From the NCBI RefSeq assembly GCF_019091135.1, contig NZ_JAGXJW010000022.1, positions 51,879 through 115,878 on the forward strand: a DNA stretch of 64,000 nucleotides. Reading direction: 5' to 3'. Origin of the DNA: Cohnella sp. GbtcB17. GTDB lineage: Bacteria; Bacillota; Bacilli; Paenibacillales; Paenibacillaceae. Below, one piece after another: positions 7,757 to 16,369 of the stretch; position 1 is the stretch's first letter; the number at the start of each line of letters is the position of its first letter. The notes below the pieces were generated by a model. The model made no database searches. It saw only the letters and a program-made list of their open reading frames with translations, and was not told the DNA's origin. The translations under genes and the position numbers were made by a program.

Positions 7757-10433
7757 TGAAGCAAGCATAGACGCGTTCGCCAAAGCGAGATGGATCGCCG
7801 CCCCCGCCGCCGATCATCTCGATTGGGACGAATATGCGATTGAACTGAGCGTCGTTCTGGAGGCCGGCACGCTGGAGCTATTGTTCGGCGTGCGGTCCGA
7901 AGCCCGGTGCAGCGGCTTTGCGCTGGACGCGGATGCCGGCGTCGCAACGCTGTTCGCCATCGCGGACGGGAAACGTCAAGAGCTAGCGCATGCGCAAGCG
8001 CCCGAGCTCTCCAATGCGTCGGCTTCCATGAGGATCAGGCTCGAGCGGAATGCGGACGAAGCCGCCTTGCTCATCGACGGACGCACCGTGCTGTCGGCGC
8101 GCGAAGCCGGACGCGAGCCCGGTACGATCGGCTTCCGTACCGGCAGCGGAGGGGCCGCCGTCTGCCGGGATCTGCGCGTTTTTGCGCCGGACGGGCGCGC
8201 CATGTACGTGAACCGGTTCTACGATCCCGCCGCGATCCAGTTCGGCGGCGGACGCATCGACGGCTCGGGCAGCGGCTTGCGGCTGGACGAGAACGTCCTG
8301 GCGATCTGCGAAGCGCCCGTCGCGCCTGACAGTCCGCTGCTGCGCAAGCCATTCGAGCTGCCGTCGCCGGTCGTCCACGCTGAGCTTAGCGTGTATGCCC
8401 TCGGCTGGTACGAGGTCACCGTCAACGGCGCCAAGCCCGACGCCCGCGTGCTGACGCCCGCGAACTCCCCGTACGAGCGCAGGCTGCTGTATGACGTTTA
8501 CGACGTGACGGATTCGTTGAAGCGCGGGGCCAACGCCATCGGCCTCTGGCTCGGCAACGGCTACAATATGAATTATTCGCGCTGGGGCTGGAAGTGGAAG
8601 CGAGGCAAAGCGGTCGCCCTGGCGCTGACGGCGACGCTTGAAGACGGCTCGACGGTCGCCGTGACGACGGACGACAGCTGGCTGACCAAGCCGAGTCCGC
8701 TGCTGGCGAACGACATCTACGACGGCGAGACGTTCGATGCCCGGCTTGTCGAGCCGGGCTGGGATATGCCTGGTTTCCCGGCCGAAGCGTGGGAACGGGC
8801 CGTGCTGGCCGAGCCGCCGGAAGGCGAGCTTGTCCGGAGCGGGCAGCCGCCCGTCCGGCCGTTCGCGCCGATGCAGCCGGTTCGCGTGCTGCGGCGGCAA
8901 GCGGACAACGCCGTTTATGACTTCGGGCAAAATATCGCAGGCTGGGCGATCGCGTCGGTTCGCGGCGCGGCCGGCTCCCGGATCGAACTGCGCTACAGCG
9001 AGCTCGTCAATGCGGAGGGCGCGATCGACCCGTGGACGAACCGCAACGCCAAAGCGACCGATATTTATATTTTAAGCGGCCGTCCCGAAGGAGAGACGTA
9101 CGAGTCGCGGTTCACCTATCACGGCTTCCGCTATATCGAAGTTACGGGCGATGCCGATCTGCTGGAGCTGCGCGCGGTGCCGGTGCATGCAGACGTTCCG
9201 GAGGCGGGGGAGTTCAGTTGCTCGGACGAGACGCTCGTTCGCGTACAAAGCAATCTGCGCTGGTCCATCCTCAACAACCTGTACAGCATTCCGACCGACT
9301 GCTGCCAGCGGGACGAGCGAACGCCCTGCCTCATGGATTCCGCTGTCGTAGAAGAAGCCGCCATTCACAACTTCGGCATGCAGGCGTATTACCGCAAATG
9401 GCTCGGCGATATTCGCCACGACAGCGGCAATCCAGACTGGAGCGGAGACAAAGTGACGCTGCCGTGGTATTTGTACCTGTATTACGGCGATCGCAAGACG
9501 CTTGAGACGCATTACCCCGACATGTCCGCTTACGTCGATGCGCTCGCGGCAAAATGGCCTTCCGGCATCGTCGAGGAGGGCTTCGGCGACTGGTGCGTGC
9601 CCAACGAAGACGGCTGGGAAAACTACTTCAACGAAGTCGCGATCGTGAACTCGTCCTTGTATTGGCGGTTCGCGCGCATTGTGTCCCAGGCGGCGGAGGC
9701 AGGCGGCTTTTTGGACGATGCGAAGCGCTTTGCGGCGCTGGCGGACCGGATCGGCGAGGCGTTCGAATCGCGCTTCCATGACGGCAACGGCATTTACGGC
9801 AGCGGCTCGCAGACGGCGCAGCTCATGCCGCTGGCGTTCGGCATGGTGCCGGATGCCTTCGTCGGGAAGGCGGTCGACGGATTGTTGGCCGCGATCGAGA
9901 AGAAGGGCCGGCGTCTGGATACCGGCATTTACGGCACGCGCTATTTGATGGACGTGCTTGCGGATCACGGCCACATCGATCTGGCGCTTGCGCTGCTGAC
10001 GCAGCCGGAATATCCCGGCTTCGGCTATCAGATCGCGCAGGGCGCAACGACGCTTTGGGAGCAGTGGAGCGAAAAGGGCGGCATGCATTCGCACGATCAC
10101 GCGATGTTCGGCGGCGTCGGCGCGTCCTTTTATACGCGGCTTGGCGGCATCGAGCCGCTCTCGCCCGGCTACGGATCGATCCGGATTCGTCCGCGCGTGC
10201 CCGCGAGCCTGCAATGGGTACGGACCCGGTTGAGGACGGTGAAAGGCGAGATCGTATCGGAATGGCGCAAGGATGGGGACGCGATCAAGCTTGAAGTCGA
10301 GGTTCCGGAAGGTGCGACGGCGATTGTCTTACTGCCGCAGCTCGGGCCTGGCGCGCCTTCGGACGACGAGCGCCGGGTCGGTCCGGGGCGTCATGCTTTT
10401 GTCGTCGCGTCTTGGGCCGCAGCGGCAGAATAA
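7749..10433 (+). CDS. Alpha-L-rhamnosidase-like protein (GH78)
   Basis: 894-aa inverting glycosidase of the GH78 type, likely removing terminal alpha-L-rhamnose from imported or cell-bound oligosaccharides. An N-terminal concanavalin-like region (about 1-190) is followed by the bacterial rhamnosidase N-domain (YALGWYEVTVNG, about 215-226) and the (alpha/alpha)6 barrel. The barrel contains CCQRDERTP (Asp about 522, general acid region) and the hallmark GATTLWEQW plus SHDHAMFGG near residues 770-790. The ATG at 7749 has a GGGAGG site 6 bases upstream inside the GH2 gene, so the two are translationally coupled. There is no signal peptide. A terminator follows at 10492. Confidence 0.9.
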   Translation: MTNEASIDAFAKARWIAAPAADHLDWDEYAIELSVVLEAGTLELLFGVRSEARCSGFALDADAGVATLFAIADGKRQELAHAQAPELSNASASMRIRLERNADEAALLIDGRTVLSAREAGREPGTIGFRTGSGGAAVCRDLRVFAPDGRAMYVNRFYDPAAIQFGGGRIDGSGSGLRLDENVLAICEAPVAPDSPLLRKPFELPSPVVHAELSVYALGWYEVTVNGAKPDARVLTPANSPYERRLLYDVYDVTDSLKRGANAIGLWLGNGYNMNYSRWGWKWKRGKAVALALTATLEDGSTVAVTTDDSWLTKPSPLLANDIYDGETFDARLVEPGWDMPGFPAEAWERAVLAEPPEGELVRSGQPPVRPFAPMQPVRVLRRQADNAVYDFGQNIAGWAIASVRGAAGSRIELRYSELVNAEGAIDPWTNRNAKATDIYILSGRPEGETYESRFTYHGFRYIEVTGDADLLELRAVPVHADVPEAGEFSCSDETLVRVQSNLRWSILNNLYSIPTDCCQRDERTPCLMDSAVVEEAAIHNFGMQAYYRKWLGDIRHDSGNPDWSGDKVTLPWYLYLYYGDRKTLETHYPDMSAYVDALAAKWPSGIVEEGFGDWCVPNEDGWENYFNEVAIVNSSLYWRFARIVSQAAEAGGFLDDAKRFAALADRIGEAFESRFHDGNGIYGSGSQTAQLMPLAFGMVPDAFVGKAVDGLLAAIEKKGRRLDTGIYGTRYLMDVLADHGHIDLALALLTQPEYPGFGYQIAQGATTLWEQWSEKGGMHSHDHAMFGGVGASFYTRLGGIEPLSPGYGSIRIRPRVPASLQWVRTRLRTVKGEIVSEWRKDGDAIKLEVEVPEGATAIVLLPQLGPGAPSDDERRVGPGRHAFVVASWAAAAE

Positions 10434-10491
10434 ACTTTACAAGACGACGGGATTCCTTTACGCTTGATGGCGTGAGCAAGCGATCGCACGG

Positions 10492-10529
10492 AAGACGGGG
10501 ATGCATGCCGCCCCGTCTTTCTTTATTTT
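10492..10529 (+). terminator. Intrinsic terminator of the sugar utilisation operon
   Basis: Perfect 9-bp stem AAGACGGGG / CCCCGTCTT with a 10-base loop, followed by TCTTTATTTT, 58 bases after the rhamnosidase stop. It separates the operon from the following acetyltransferase gene. Confidence 0.85.
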
Positions 10530-10553
10530 GAGCCGAGTATGGAGGAGACCGAT

Positions 10554-11234
10554 ATGGCGCTGGAATATCGCAAGATCGAATCGATCGAGGACCCGTATTT
10601 TACGAAAATGCATGAACTGATGGGGCGCGTATTTCCGCCGGAGGAAGTGCTGGCGTTCGAGCTGTGGCGGGAGCCGCTGCTGGACCCGACGATCCAGGTG
10701 TTCGTCGCCGTGCTGGACGGCGAGGTCGTCGGCGCGACGGAGTATCGGTACCGTCCCGAATTCGCCGTAGCGATGACGGACTTCACGATCGTCGGCCGCC
10801 CGGGACTTGGCATCGGCCGCTTTTTGCTCGTGCAGCGCGAGGCGCATCTGAAGCGGCTGGAGGCGGAGAGCGGCGTGCCGATGCTCGGCATGTTCGCCGA
10901 GATTTACGATCCTGCGCAGCTTGGCGAGTCGGAGGCGGCCGGTCCGGTCGGTCCGATGCATCCCGCCGTCAGGCGCGAGGTGCTGTCGCATCTCGGCTTC
11001 AAGCGCCTCGATCTGGCGTACGTGCATCCGTCGTGGGATCACGAGGGCAAGGCCGTCGAAGGCCTCGATCTATGCTTCAAGCCTGCGGACGATGCAGTAG
11101 CCAAGCTGCCAGCGTCGCTGGCTGCCGGATTTTTGCGCTGGTATTACGCGGCGCTGCCGAACAAGCCCGAAGCCTGGGAGACGATGGTCGCTCGGCTCGA
11201 AGCGCAGGACAGCGTCGAGCTGCTGCCGATCTAA
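10554..11234 (+). CDS. GNAT-family N-acetyltransferase-like protein
   Basis: 226-aa soluble protein with GNAT character. It has the fold's strand-2/3 region (VFVAVLDGEVVGATEYRY, about 43-60), and an R/Q-x-x-G-x-G/A-like acetyl-CoA loop is replaced by GRPGLGIGRFLLVQREAHLK (about 82-101). The C-terminal third does not match common GNATs and the substrate is unknown. An ATG at 10539 is in frame, but GGAGGA at 10541-10546 lies 8 bases before the ATG at 10554, which is therefore the better start. It stands alone between a terminator and the tandem arrays. Confidence 0.7.
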   Translation: MALEYRKIESIEDPYFTKMHELMGRVFPPEEVLAFELWREPLLDPTIQVFVAVLDGEVVGATEYRYRPEFAVAMTDFTIVGRPGLGIGRFLLVQREAHLKRLEAESGVPMLGMFAEIYDPAQLGESEAAGPVGPMHPAVRREVLSHLGFKRLDLAYVHPSWDHEGKAVEGLDLCFKPADDAVAKLPASLAAGFLRWYYAALPNKPEAWETMVARLEAQDSVELLPI

Positions 11235-11344
11235 GCTTGGCCGTCGGGTGTTTTGCCCGGAACCAATCGACGGGGGCCCTGCTATTGCGATCACGGTCGC
11301 GAGCGGCACTTTCTCGTCTTAGAATCAAGTGCACGTTAACGCGA

Positions 11345-11657
11345 TAGAATCACCGGGGAGTGGGGGGAGTTGCCCGGAAAAACCGTGCAACTCCCGTGGT
11401 AGCCGCTACTGGGAGCGGAGTTACACGGAAAAACCGTGCAATCCCGTGGAAAGTGTCACCGGAGAGCGGAGTTACACGGAAAAACCGTGCAGCTCCCATA
11501 GAAAGCTTCACCGGAGAGTGGAGTTACACGGAGAAACCGTGCAGCTCCCATAGAAAGCTTCACCGGAGAGCGGAGTTACACGGAGAAACCGTGCAGCTCC
11601 CATAGAAAGCTTCACCGGAGAGCGGAGTTACACGGAGAAACCGTGCAATTCCATAGC
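11345..11657. repeat. 51-52-bp tandem hairpin array, six units
   Basis: Units start (word GGAGT) at 11366, 11417, 11468, 11520, 11572 and 11624. Each contains a hairpin: GGAGTTACACGG, a short A-rich loop, and CCGTGCAGCTCC, with one A/C mismatch and one wobble pair. The first two units differ most from the others (51 bp and more substitutions). The last three are nearly identical, which suggests recent amplification. Short reading frames across it are by-products of the repeat. Confidence 0.85.
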
Positions 11658-11880
11658 GATAAGTGCAAAAAGGCGCTAACGCCATCTCCGAGACGCTCCG
11701 GACATCGCCGATAAGTGCAAAGAGGCACTAACGTCGCCTTCAAGACGCTCCGAACGGCGCCGATAAGTGCAAAAAGGCGCTAACGGCCCCTCCGAGACGC
11801 TCCGGACAGCGCCGATAAGCGCAAAAAGGCACTAAGGCTTTTCCGCACACACGCCGGACAGGGCCGAAAAACCGCAAGGG
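11658..11880. repeat. Second 52-bp tandem array (GATAAGTGCAAAAAGGCGCTAACG family)
   Basis: The word GATAAG starts at 11658, 11710, 11762 and 11814, with a degenerate fifth copy at 11865, giving a 52-bp period. Each unit can pair AGCGCC with GGCGCT around the GATAAGTGCAAAAA loop. It abuts the first array with a truncated junction unit and has the same period. Confidence 0.8.
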
Positions 11881-12028
11881 TCGCTAAGGCCAGCTGTAAT
11901 GGCACATTCTTTACAAACATATTGCGATAGAATTCAAATTTCTCCATTCCGTTGCAGGATGATGGAGTTTTGCAGGAAAGCATAATACAGCAAGATAGTT
12001 CGGGACCAACGGAAGGAAGGGTAGCGCG

Positions 12029-12847
12029 TTGTCGGCATCTCAACAGGATTTGATCATCAAGGTGCTGGGGAACGGCGATTCCCTGGGTACGCCGCGCGTC
12101 TACTGCGAGTGTGCGGTATGCGAGGAAGCGCGCGAAGGCGGGCGGAACGTCAGACGGCGTTCGTCCATTTGGCTGAATACGGGAGGAGAAGCGCCGCTGC
12201 TCGTCGATTGCGGGCCGGATTGGCGCCATCAGATGGAGCGGCTCGGCGCGAGACGGGTGGAGCGGGCGCTGCTGACGCACGCGCATGTCGACCATATCGG
12301 CGGTCTTGCCGAATGGGCCGACGCCTGTCGCTGGCTGGAAATGACGGCAGAGCTGTACGCGCATGCCGAGGTGCTACAAGACGTCGCCACCCGGTATCCC
12401 TGGATTGGAGGACGGCTGCTTCACCGGCCGCTCGAGCAGGCCGGAGCTCTGGCGTACGGCGGATGGGCGATCCGGGCATGGAAGGTGAACCACGGCAAAA
12501 ACGGCTATTCGTACGCATATCGCTTCGATCATGCAGAGGGCGGATCGTTCGCGTACTGCCCCGATTCGATCGACTTGTCGGACGAGCAGAAGGCGCCGCT
12601 GCATGGGCTGTCGCTGCTCATCCTCGGGACGAGTTTTTACGAGGAACCGTATCCGATGGAGACGCGGTCGTTGTACGACGTCAAGGAAGGTCTGCGTTTA
12701 ACCGAGGAAGTCGGCGCGCCGGCCGTTGTGTTCACGCATATGTCCCACGATATCGACGTCAGACGGGATTACGGATTGCCTGCTTGGGCGCGATTCGCTA
12801 CCGAAGGGATGGAGCTGCGGGTGTCGGCAACAAAAAGAGGGGTCTAG
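12029..12847 (+). CDS. Metallo-beta-lactamase-fold hydrolase, PhnP-like
   Basis: 272-aa cytoplasmic metal-dependent hydrolase. It has the MBL signature THAHVDHIGG (about residues 83-92) and later metal ligands (NHGKNG, CPDSID, FTHMSHD). An N-terminal Cys cluster at C26, C28 and C31 with a downstream RRRSS matches the extra zinc site of PhnP-like phosphodiesterases. PhnP acts on cyclic ribose phosphates in phosphonate breakdown, but no phn genes are here, so the substrate is open. The start is TTG with an upstream GGAAGGAAGGG. It ends in a convergent terminator shared with the next, minus-strand gene. Confidence 0.82.
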   Translation: MSASQQDLIIKVLGNGDSLGTPRVYCECAVCEEAREGGRNVRRRSSIWLNTGGEAPLLVDCGPDWRHQMERLGARRVERALLTHAHVDHIGGLAEWADACRWLEMTAELYAHAEVLQDVATRYPWIGGRLLHRPLEQAGALAYGGWAIRAWKVNHGKNGYSYAYRFDHAEGGSFAYCPDSIDLSDEQKAPLHGLSLLILGTSFYEEPYPMETRSLYDVKEGLRLTEEVGAPAVVFTHMSHDIDVRRDYGLPAWARFATEGMELRVSATKRGV

Positions 12848-12873
12848 TCCATGGAGGCTAGCCCCTCTTTTTT
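12836..12873. terminator. Bidirectional terminator between convergent genes
   Basis: Stem AAGAGGGGtCTAG / CTAGcCCCTCTT with T6 on the plus side and an A-run at the 5' side. It serves both the MBL-fold gene (plus strand) and the 12904-13422 gene (minus strand). Confidence 0.8.
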
Positions 12874-12903
12874 ATATGCGGCCGAAACGATAACCGTCTA
12901 CGC

Positions 12904-13422
12904 TTAAGAAGACAAGGCGGCGATCGCTTCCGCGGCGGAGCGGTTGCCCGACGCTACGTCGCCGACCGTCCGTCCGAACATGCCAAGCGTCATGAGGAAC
13001 AGATCGATAACATGCAGCGCGTCGGGCTGCGGCAGCTTGTGCGCGGCGCCGACGGCCCATACGTAGCGGTAATACAGTTCGCCTGCGTCGTTTAAGCCGA
13101 AGTGGCCGAGCGGGAGACGGCTGTTGACCGTCATAAGCAGCTCGGCGAGTCCGGCGCGCGCATCAGAAGCGACGGCTGGGGCAACGACGGTGTAAATTTG
13201 AAGCAGGCGAATGTCGCCGATATCCTCGTCATCGAGCGGTACGAACGTAAAAGTCAAATACCGTTCGCCGTTGTCTTCATCGGCGTCGGGAGCGGCGAGC
13301 AGGGCGGGGATCGGTATATCCTCGGTCGGTTCGAGCAGACGGCAGGGCAAGCCGGCTTCCTCCAGCGCTTGCTGCAAAAAGCCGAGCTCCGCCAAGTCGC
13401 GCGCATTCGTATAGTTGTCCAT
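12904..13422 (-). CDS. YbjN/secretion-chaperone-like protein, last gene of the eCIS cargo arm
   Basis: 172-aa acidic protein of unknown function. The alternating pattern (LLEPTEDIPIPALL, a beta-rich centre, LLMTVNSRLPLGHFGL and a C-terminal helix with YYRYVWAVG) resembles the YbjN/type III secretion chaperone fold. This is a fold-level impression, not a family match. It is 66 bases downstream of the 665-aa cargo candidate on the same strand, with a GAGGGTGA ribosome site, and ends at the shared terminator. Its position suggests a chaperone or immunity/loading partner for the two upstream proteins (inference). Confidence 0.6.
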   Translation of the reverse strand: MDNYTNARDLAELGFLQQALEEAGLPCRLLEPTEDIPIPALLAAPDADEDNGERYLTFTFVPLDDEDIGDIRLLQIYTVVAPAVASDARAGLAELLMTVNSRLPLGHFGLNDAGELYYRYVWAVGAAHKLPQPDALHVIDLFLMTLGMFGRTVGDVASGNRSAAEAIAALSS

Positions 13423-13488
13423 AAGCTCACCCTCTCAATCAAAGTACAAACCTGGCCTAAACGAAAGACCGCGGCCTTTGGGACCGAA

Positions 13489-15486
13489 TCAACGTTGCTT
13501 CATGCCGTTTACGAGCAGCTCGCGCTGCTTTTCGACGTTGCCGTTCAAGCGGAACAGCTCGGCCGTCGAGACGCCGCTGGCCGAGATGAAGTTTTCGACG
13601 CGCTTGTATTGCTTAAGGATGTTCTCGTCACCGGGACGGTATTCGGGCAGCGCGGCGACCATCTCCAAGATCAAGTTGCTGTGCTGGATGCGCTTGGCCA
13701 GCTTGGCGGAGGAGGACTTGTCCGCGTTAAAGACGGCCTTTGTAATGCCCCACGCGCCGGCTTTGGCGGCTCGGTCCCGGCCCGCCTGCTTGACCGTCCG
13801 CGCTACCTTCATCGTCGCGCCTGCGCCGCCTGCTGCCGCCTTCAGCGGAATGCCGACCTGCGCGCCGACGCCGGACAGCGTCGCGATGTCGCCGGCGATG
13901 TTGGTCATCTCCAGGCCGATCTCGATCGTGCCGCGTACCTGCCGCTTGCGGTTGATGTATTTCATTTCCTTGGCGAGCTCGTAGTCCTGGATGTCCTTCA
14001 GCTCCTGCACTTCTTCCGCTGACGCTCCAGTGCCGAGCGCGGTCAGCTCGTCTTTGCGCTGCTTGAGCTTGACCGGATCGGTGCCTGCGTTCGTGGTCCA
14101 CAGATGCACGCCGCCGAGCGTTCGCTTTTTGCCCGCCGTCACATAATCCTTGTTTTTGCCGCCGGCGCCGTAGGCGGATTTGAACTCTCGCTTGGCCGTC
14201 GTCATCTTCATGGCGGATACCGTCGCCTTGACCGCGTTGTACGTCTTGATCGTGATGGAGATGCCGCTGATCGCGATGCCGACGCCGGGGATGGCCGCGG
14301 CGAGTCCGGCGGTCCCCATGTCAAGTATATCCTTGATCGCCTTGACGGTTTTCAGGACGCCTTGCGCGGCTTGAAGGCTGTTTTCCAGCGCCTCCAGCGT
14401 CCCGGTCACCGCTTCGTCCTTGCTGAGGCCTTCATCGCTCATGCCTTTCTTGAACATGTCGTAGATGCCTTTGACGACGCTGAAGGCGCTCTTGATGGCG
14501 GCGATCGCCTCGCCGACCGAGCCGGCCCAATCGCTGACGGCGCCCGCATCGCCGACCTCGCCCGTCCCGTGAACGACGCCCGCATCGTTAATGAGGCCCG
14601 AGCTGCTTTCCACCATCTTCGTTCCGGACTCGGCGGTGTCGATGACGCCTTCTGCCACGTCCATTTTGGACTGCTCGGGATCTTTGATCGCGCCGATCGT
14701 TTTTTTCATGGCGATGAGGCCGCTCACGCCGGACATGGCGAATTCAAGCGGATTGGTGCCGACGTCCAGGTGGCTCTTCTGGTTTTCGAGCGCTTCCTTT
14801 TGGTCCTCGGCGCCCTCTACGCCCTTCAGGTTGTCGATCGCGTCCTCGAGTTGTTCGGATTTGGTGCCGGGCACGAGCGTGCCCAGCTCTTTCAGGTTGT
14901 CCGCCGTCTCGACATTCTCTTCGGTTCCTTCTTCCGCTTCGGGATTGGCGCCGACGGACGACAGCGCGCCGCCGGATTGCTGGGCCTTGATGTCGGCCAG
15001 CTTGTCCCGCGCGCCGGCGATGCCGCCGAGCGCCTTCACTTTGTCCTTGCGGATAAAGCCGTAATCGGAGCCGAACTTCGCGAGCTTCCAGCCGCCCGAC
15101 TTGTCGTATACCTCGAATACGTCCACCTCTCCGCGATACTTGATCTTGCCGCCGACCATCTTGCTCTCGTCGACCTCGAACGACTCGGAGCCGCTTGCGT
15201 CAAGCTCCTTTTTGAAGCTGCGCAGATGCGCGCCTGCGAGCGAAGTCTGCTTCGAAGCGTTGGGGGAAGGCATCGAAGCCGGAAGCTGGGCGGGGTCGGC
15301 CAGCATCTGGATCAGGGCCGAATTGCCCAGGGCGCGCTGGAGCTGCAAAAGGCCGGCCGGCGACTGCATGCGCTGCAGCGTCGCGACCGACGGAGCGGCG
15401 GACGACCGGGAAGGGGCAGACTTGGCCTGGGCGGCCTGCGAGGCCGCGGGTCCCGCGGAGCGGGATGGGGCTTGAAACGAGCTCAT
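13489..15486 (-). CDS. Putative eCIS cargo/effector, 665 aa
   Basis: Unrecognised as a named family. Residues 1-45 are disordered (Ser/Ala/Pro). Residues 47-62 carry QLQRALGNSALIQML, the same QRxxGNxAxxQM signature as the DUF4157 protein upstream. Residues 107-150 look like an SH3-type beta barrel (YDKSGGWKLAKFG). Residues 165-250 are acidic and helical. Residues 255-430 are Gly/Ala-rich amphipathic helices with a hydrophobic glycine-zipper-like stretch at 392-412 (AIPGVGIAISGIS), and a helical tail ends at 665. The stretch could insert in membranes, so a pore-forming toxin is possible (inference). The ribosome site is AAGGAGT. It lies between the DUF4157 gene (85 bases upstream) and the chaperone-like gene. 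Confidence 0.65.
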   Translation of the reverse strand: MSSFQAPSRSAGPAASQAAQAKSAPSRSSAAPSVATLQRMQSPAGLLQLQRALGNSALIQMLADPAQLPASMPSPNASKQTSLAGAHLRSFKKELDASGSESFEVDESKMVGGKIKYRGEVDVFEVYDKSGGWKLAKFGSDYGFIRKDKVKALGGIAGARDKLADIKAQQSGGALSSVGANPEAEEGTEENVETADNLKELGTLVPGTKSEQLEDAIDNLKGVEGAEDQKEALENQKSHLDVGTNPLEFAMSGVSGLIAMKKTIGAIKDPEQSKMDVAEGVIDTAESGTKMVESSSGLINDAGVVHGTGEVGDAGAVSDWAGSVGEAIAAIKSAFSVVKGIYDMFKKGMSDEGLSKDEAVTGTLEALENSLQAAQGVLKTVKAIKDILDMGTAGLAAAIPGVGIAISGISITIKTYNAVKATVSAMKMTTAKREFKSAYGAGGKNKDYVTAGKKRTLGGVHLWTTNAGTDPVKLKQRKDELTALGTGASAEEVQELKDIQDYELAKEMKYINRKRQVRGTIEIGLEMTNIAGDIATLSGVGAQVGIPLKAAAGGAGATMKVARTVKQAGRDRAAKAGAWGITKAVFNADKSSSAKLAKRIQHSNLILEMVAALPEYRPGDENILKQYKRVENFISASGVSTAELFRLNGNVEKQRELLVNGMKQR

Positions 15487-15571
15487 GAATGCACGACTCC
15501 TTAGCGGTGGACGAGTGGCGTTGAAGGATGAAGGCGGCCGATCCGGTCAAGACCGGGAAAGAGGACGGCGG

Positions 15572-16201
15572 TCACGAATGCTGAACCGGGGTGAAGGGAG
15601 CGACATGTTCGGGCAAGCCGGGCGTCGGACGATCGGCCATCCGCTGGATCGTCGGCGCGGCTTGATCCGGCGTCGACGCCGCTCGTTCGCCGAGATCGTC
15701 CGCTTCTTTTTCAAGCGCGGGGTCGTCGTTCAGGCGCATTCCGCTCTTGAGCTGGGCGGTCGGCAGCACGCGCCCTTGTCGCTGCTGTACGACATGGGCG
15801 AGCTCGTGACCGATGATCTTCTGGCCGCCCTGCGTGTCGGGATTGTATTGTCCCGGGGCGAAGTGGATGTCGTTGCCCTGTGCGTAGGCGAGCGCGCCTA
15901 CGCTCGAAGCCTGCGAGGAATTGGCGTGGACGTTGACGTTGGAAAAATCGGCGCCCATCACTTTTTCCATCTTGGCCTGGACGTCGAGCGGCAGCGCGCC
16001 GGGACGTTCCTGCTTGCGCTGGGCGGGCGCGTTCGACTCCTCTGGCGACAGCTCGCCCGCGCGCATCATCTGCAGGACGGCCCGGTTGCCGACGGCGCGC
16101 TGCATCGCGAGCATCTGAATCGGCTTGCCCTGCCGCGGGCTCTCGGCCTGGCCGGCGCGGGAGTCGGCTTGCCGGTGATTGTTGGCATAAAGACGGCTCA
16201 A
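15572..16201 (-). CDS. DUF4157 (eCIS-core) putative zinc metalloprotease
   Basis: 209-aa protein with the DUF4157 domain that is strongly associated with eCIS loci. Residues 33-46 hold [14 protein letters not shown], the conserved N-terminal motif. Residues 65-165 are the domain: [22 protein letters not shown], then [10 protein letters not shown] with HELAH at 132-136 (HExxH zinc ligands), and [12 protein letters not shown] at about 163-174 for the third ligand. The active site looks intact. The start is TTG at 16201 with AAAAGAGG 9 bases upstream. It is first in the minus-strand cargo arm, divergent from the regulatory module. It is either a delivered effector or a processing protease of other cargo (inference). 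Confidence 0.82.
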   Translation of the reverse strand: MSRLYANNHRQADSRAGQAESPRQGKPIQMLAMQRAVGNRAVLQMMRAGELSPEESNAPAQRKQERPGALPLDVQAKMEKVMGADFSNVNVHANSSQASSVGALAYAQGNDIHFAPGQYNPDTQGGQKIIGHELAHVVQQRQGRVLPTAQLKSGMRLNDDPALEKEADDLGERAASTPDQAAPTIQRMADRPTPGLPEHVAPFTPVQHS

Positions 16202-16238
16202 GGTCGCGACCTCTTTTCCGTGCTAAGATTTGTTTTCT

Positions 16239-16266
16239 ATTATAACTTATATTTTCCCGCGTAAAT
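16239..16266 (-). promoter_or_regulatory. Promoter of the minus-strand cargo arm
   Basis: On the minus strand, -10 TATAAT (16244-16239) is preceded after 16 bases by ATTTAC (16266-16261). It lies about 40 bases upstream of the DUF4157 TTG start, in a strongly AT-rich stretch unlike the surrounding GC-rich DNA. Confidence 0.55.
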
Positions 16267-16272
16267 ACGATT

Positions 16273-16287
16273 CGTTTACCGTAAACG
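16273..16287. promoter_or_regulatory. Palindromic operator candidate CGTTTAC-C-GTAAACG
   Basis: Perfect 7-1-7 inverted repeat placed between the two divergent promoters of the eCIS locus, at roughly -40 to -55 from both predicted starts. It could be a shared operator. It is too tight for a good RNA hairpin, although a T7 run follows on the plus strand. Confidence 0.45.
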
Positions 16288-16307
16288 GCTATTTTTTTGT
16301 CGGATTA

Positions 16308-16316
16308 TGGTATGAT
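16308..16316 (+). promoter_or_regulatory. Extended -10 element for the eCIS plus-strand operon
   Basis: TGG-TATGAT at 16308-16316 matches an extended -10 (TGnTATAAT-like). No clear -35 is visible 17 bases upstream, which suits an activator-dependent or extended -10 promoter. It lies about 54 bases upstream of the RsbW-like gene. Confidence 0.4.
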
Positions 16317-16369
16317 ACGCGTGAATAAAAACGTCCTGGCATCGCCTGGAGGCGGACGGAGGGAAGCCA

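Larger units (their letters stand above)
11235..12028. other. Long intergenic region made largely of tandem hairpin repeats
   Basis: About 790 bases without a credible gene. 11345-11657 is a 51-52-bp array and 11658-11880 a second 52-bp array (separate entries). The last 150 bases are AT-richer and include TTTACA (11910 region) and TAGAAT words upstream of the MBL-fold gene. Their spacing is poor, so no promoter is called. Confidence 0.75.

Noticed and set aside
11345..11880. CRISPR array
   Set aside because: Units are contiguous with 51-52-bp periods and internal hairpins, no unique spacers are present, and no cas genes are nearby.
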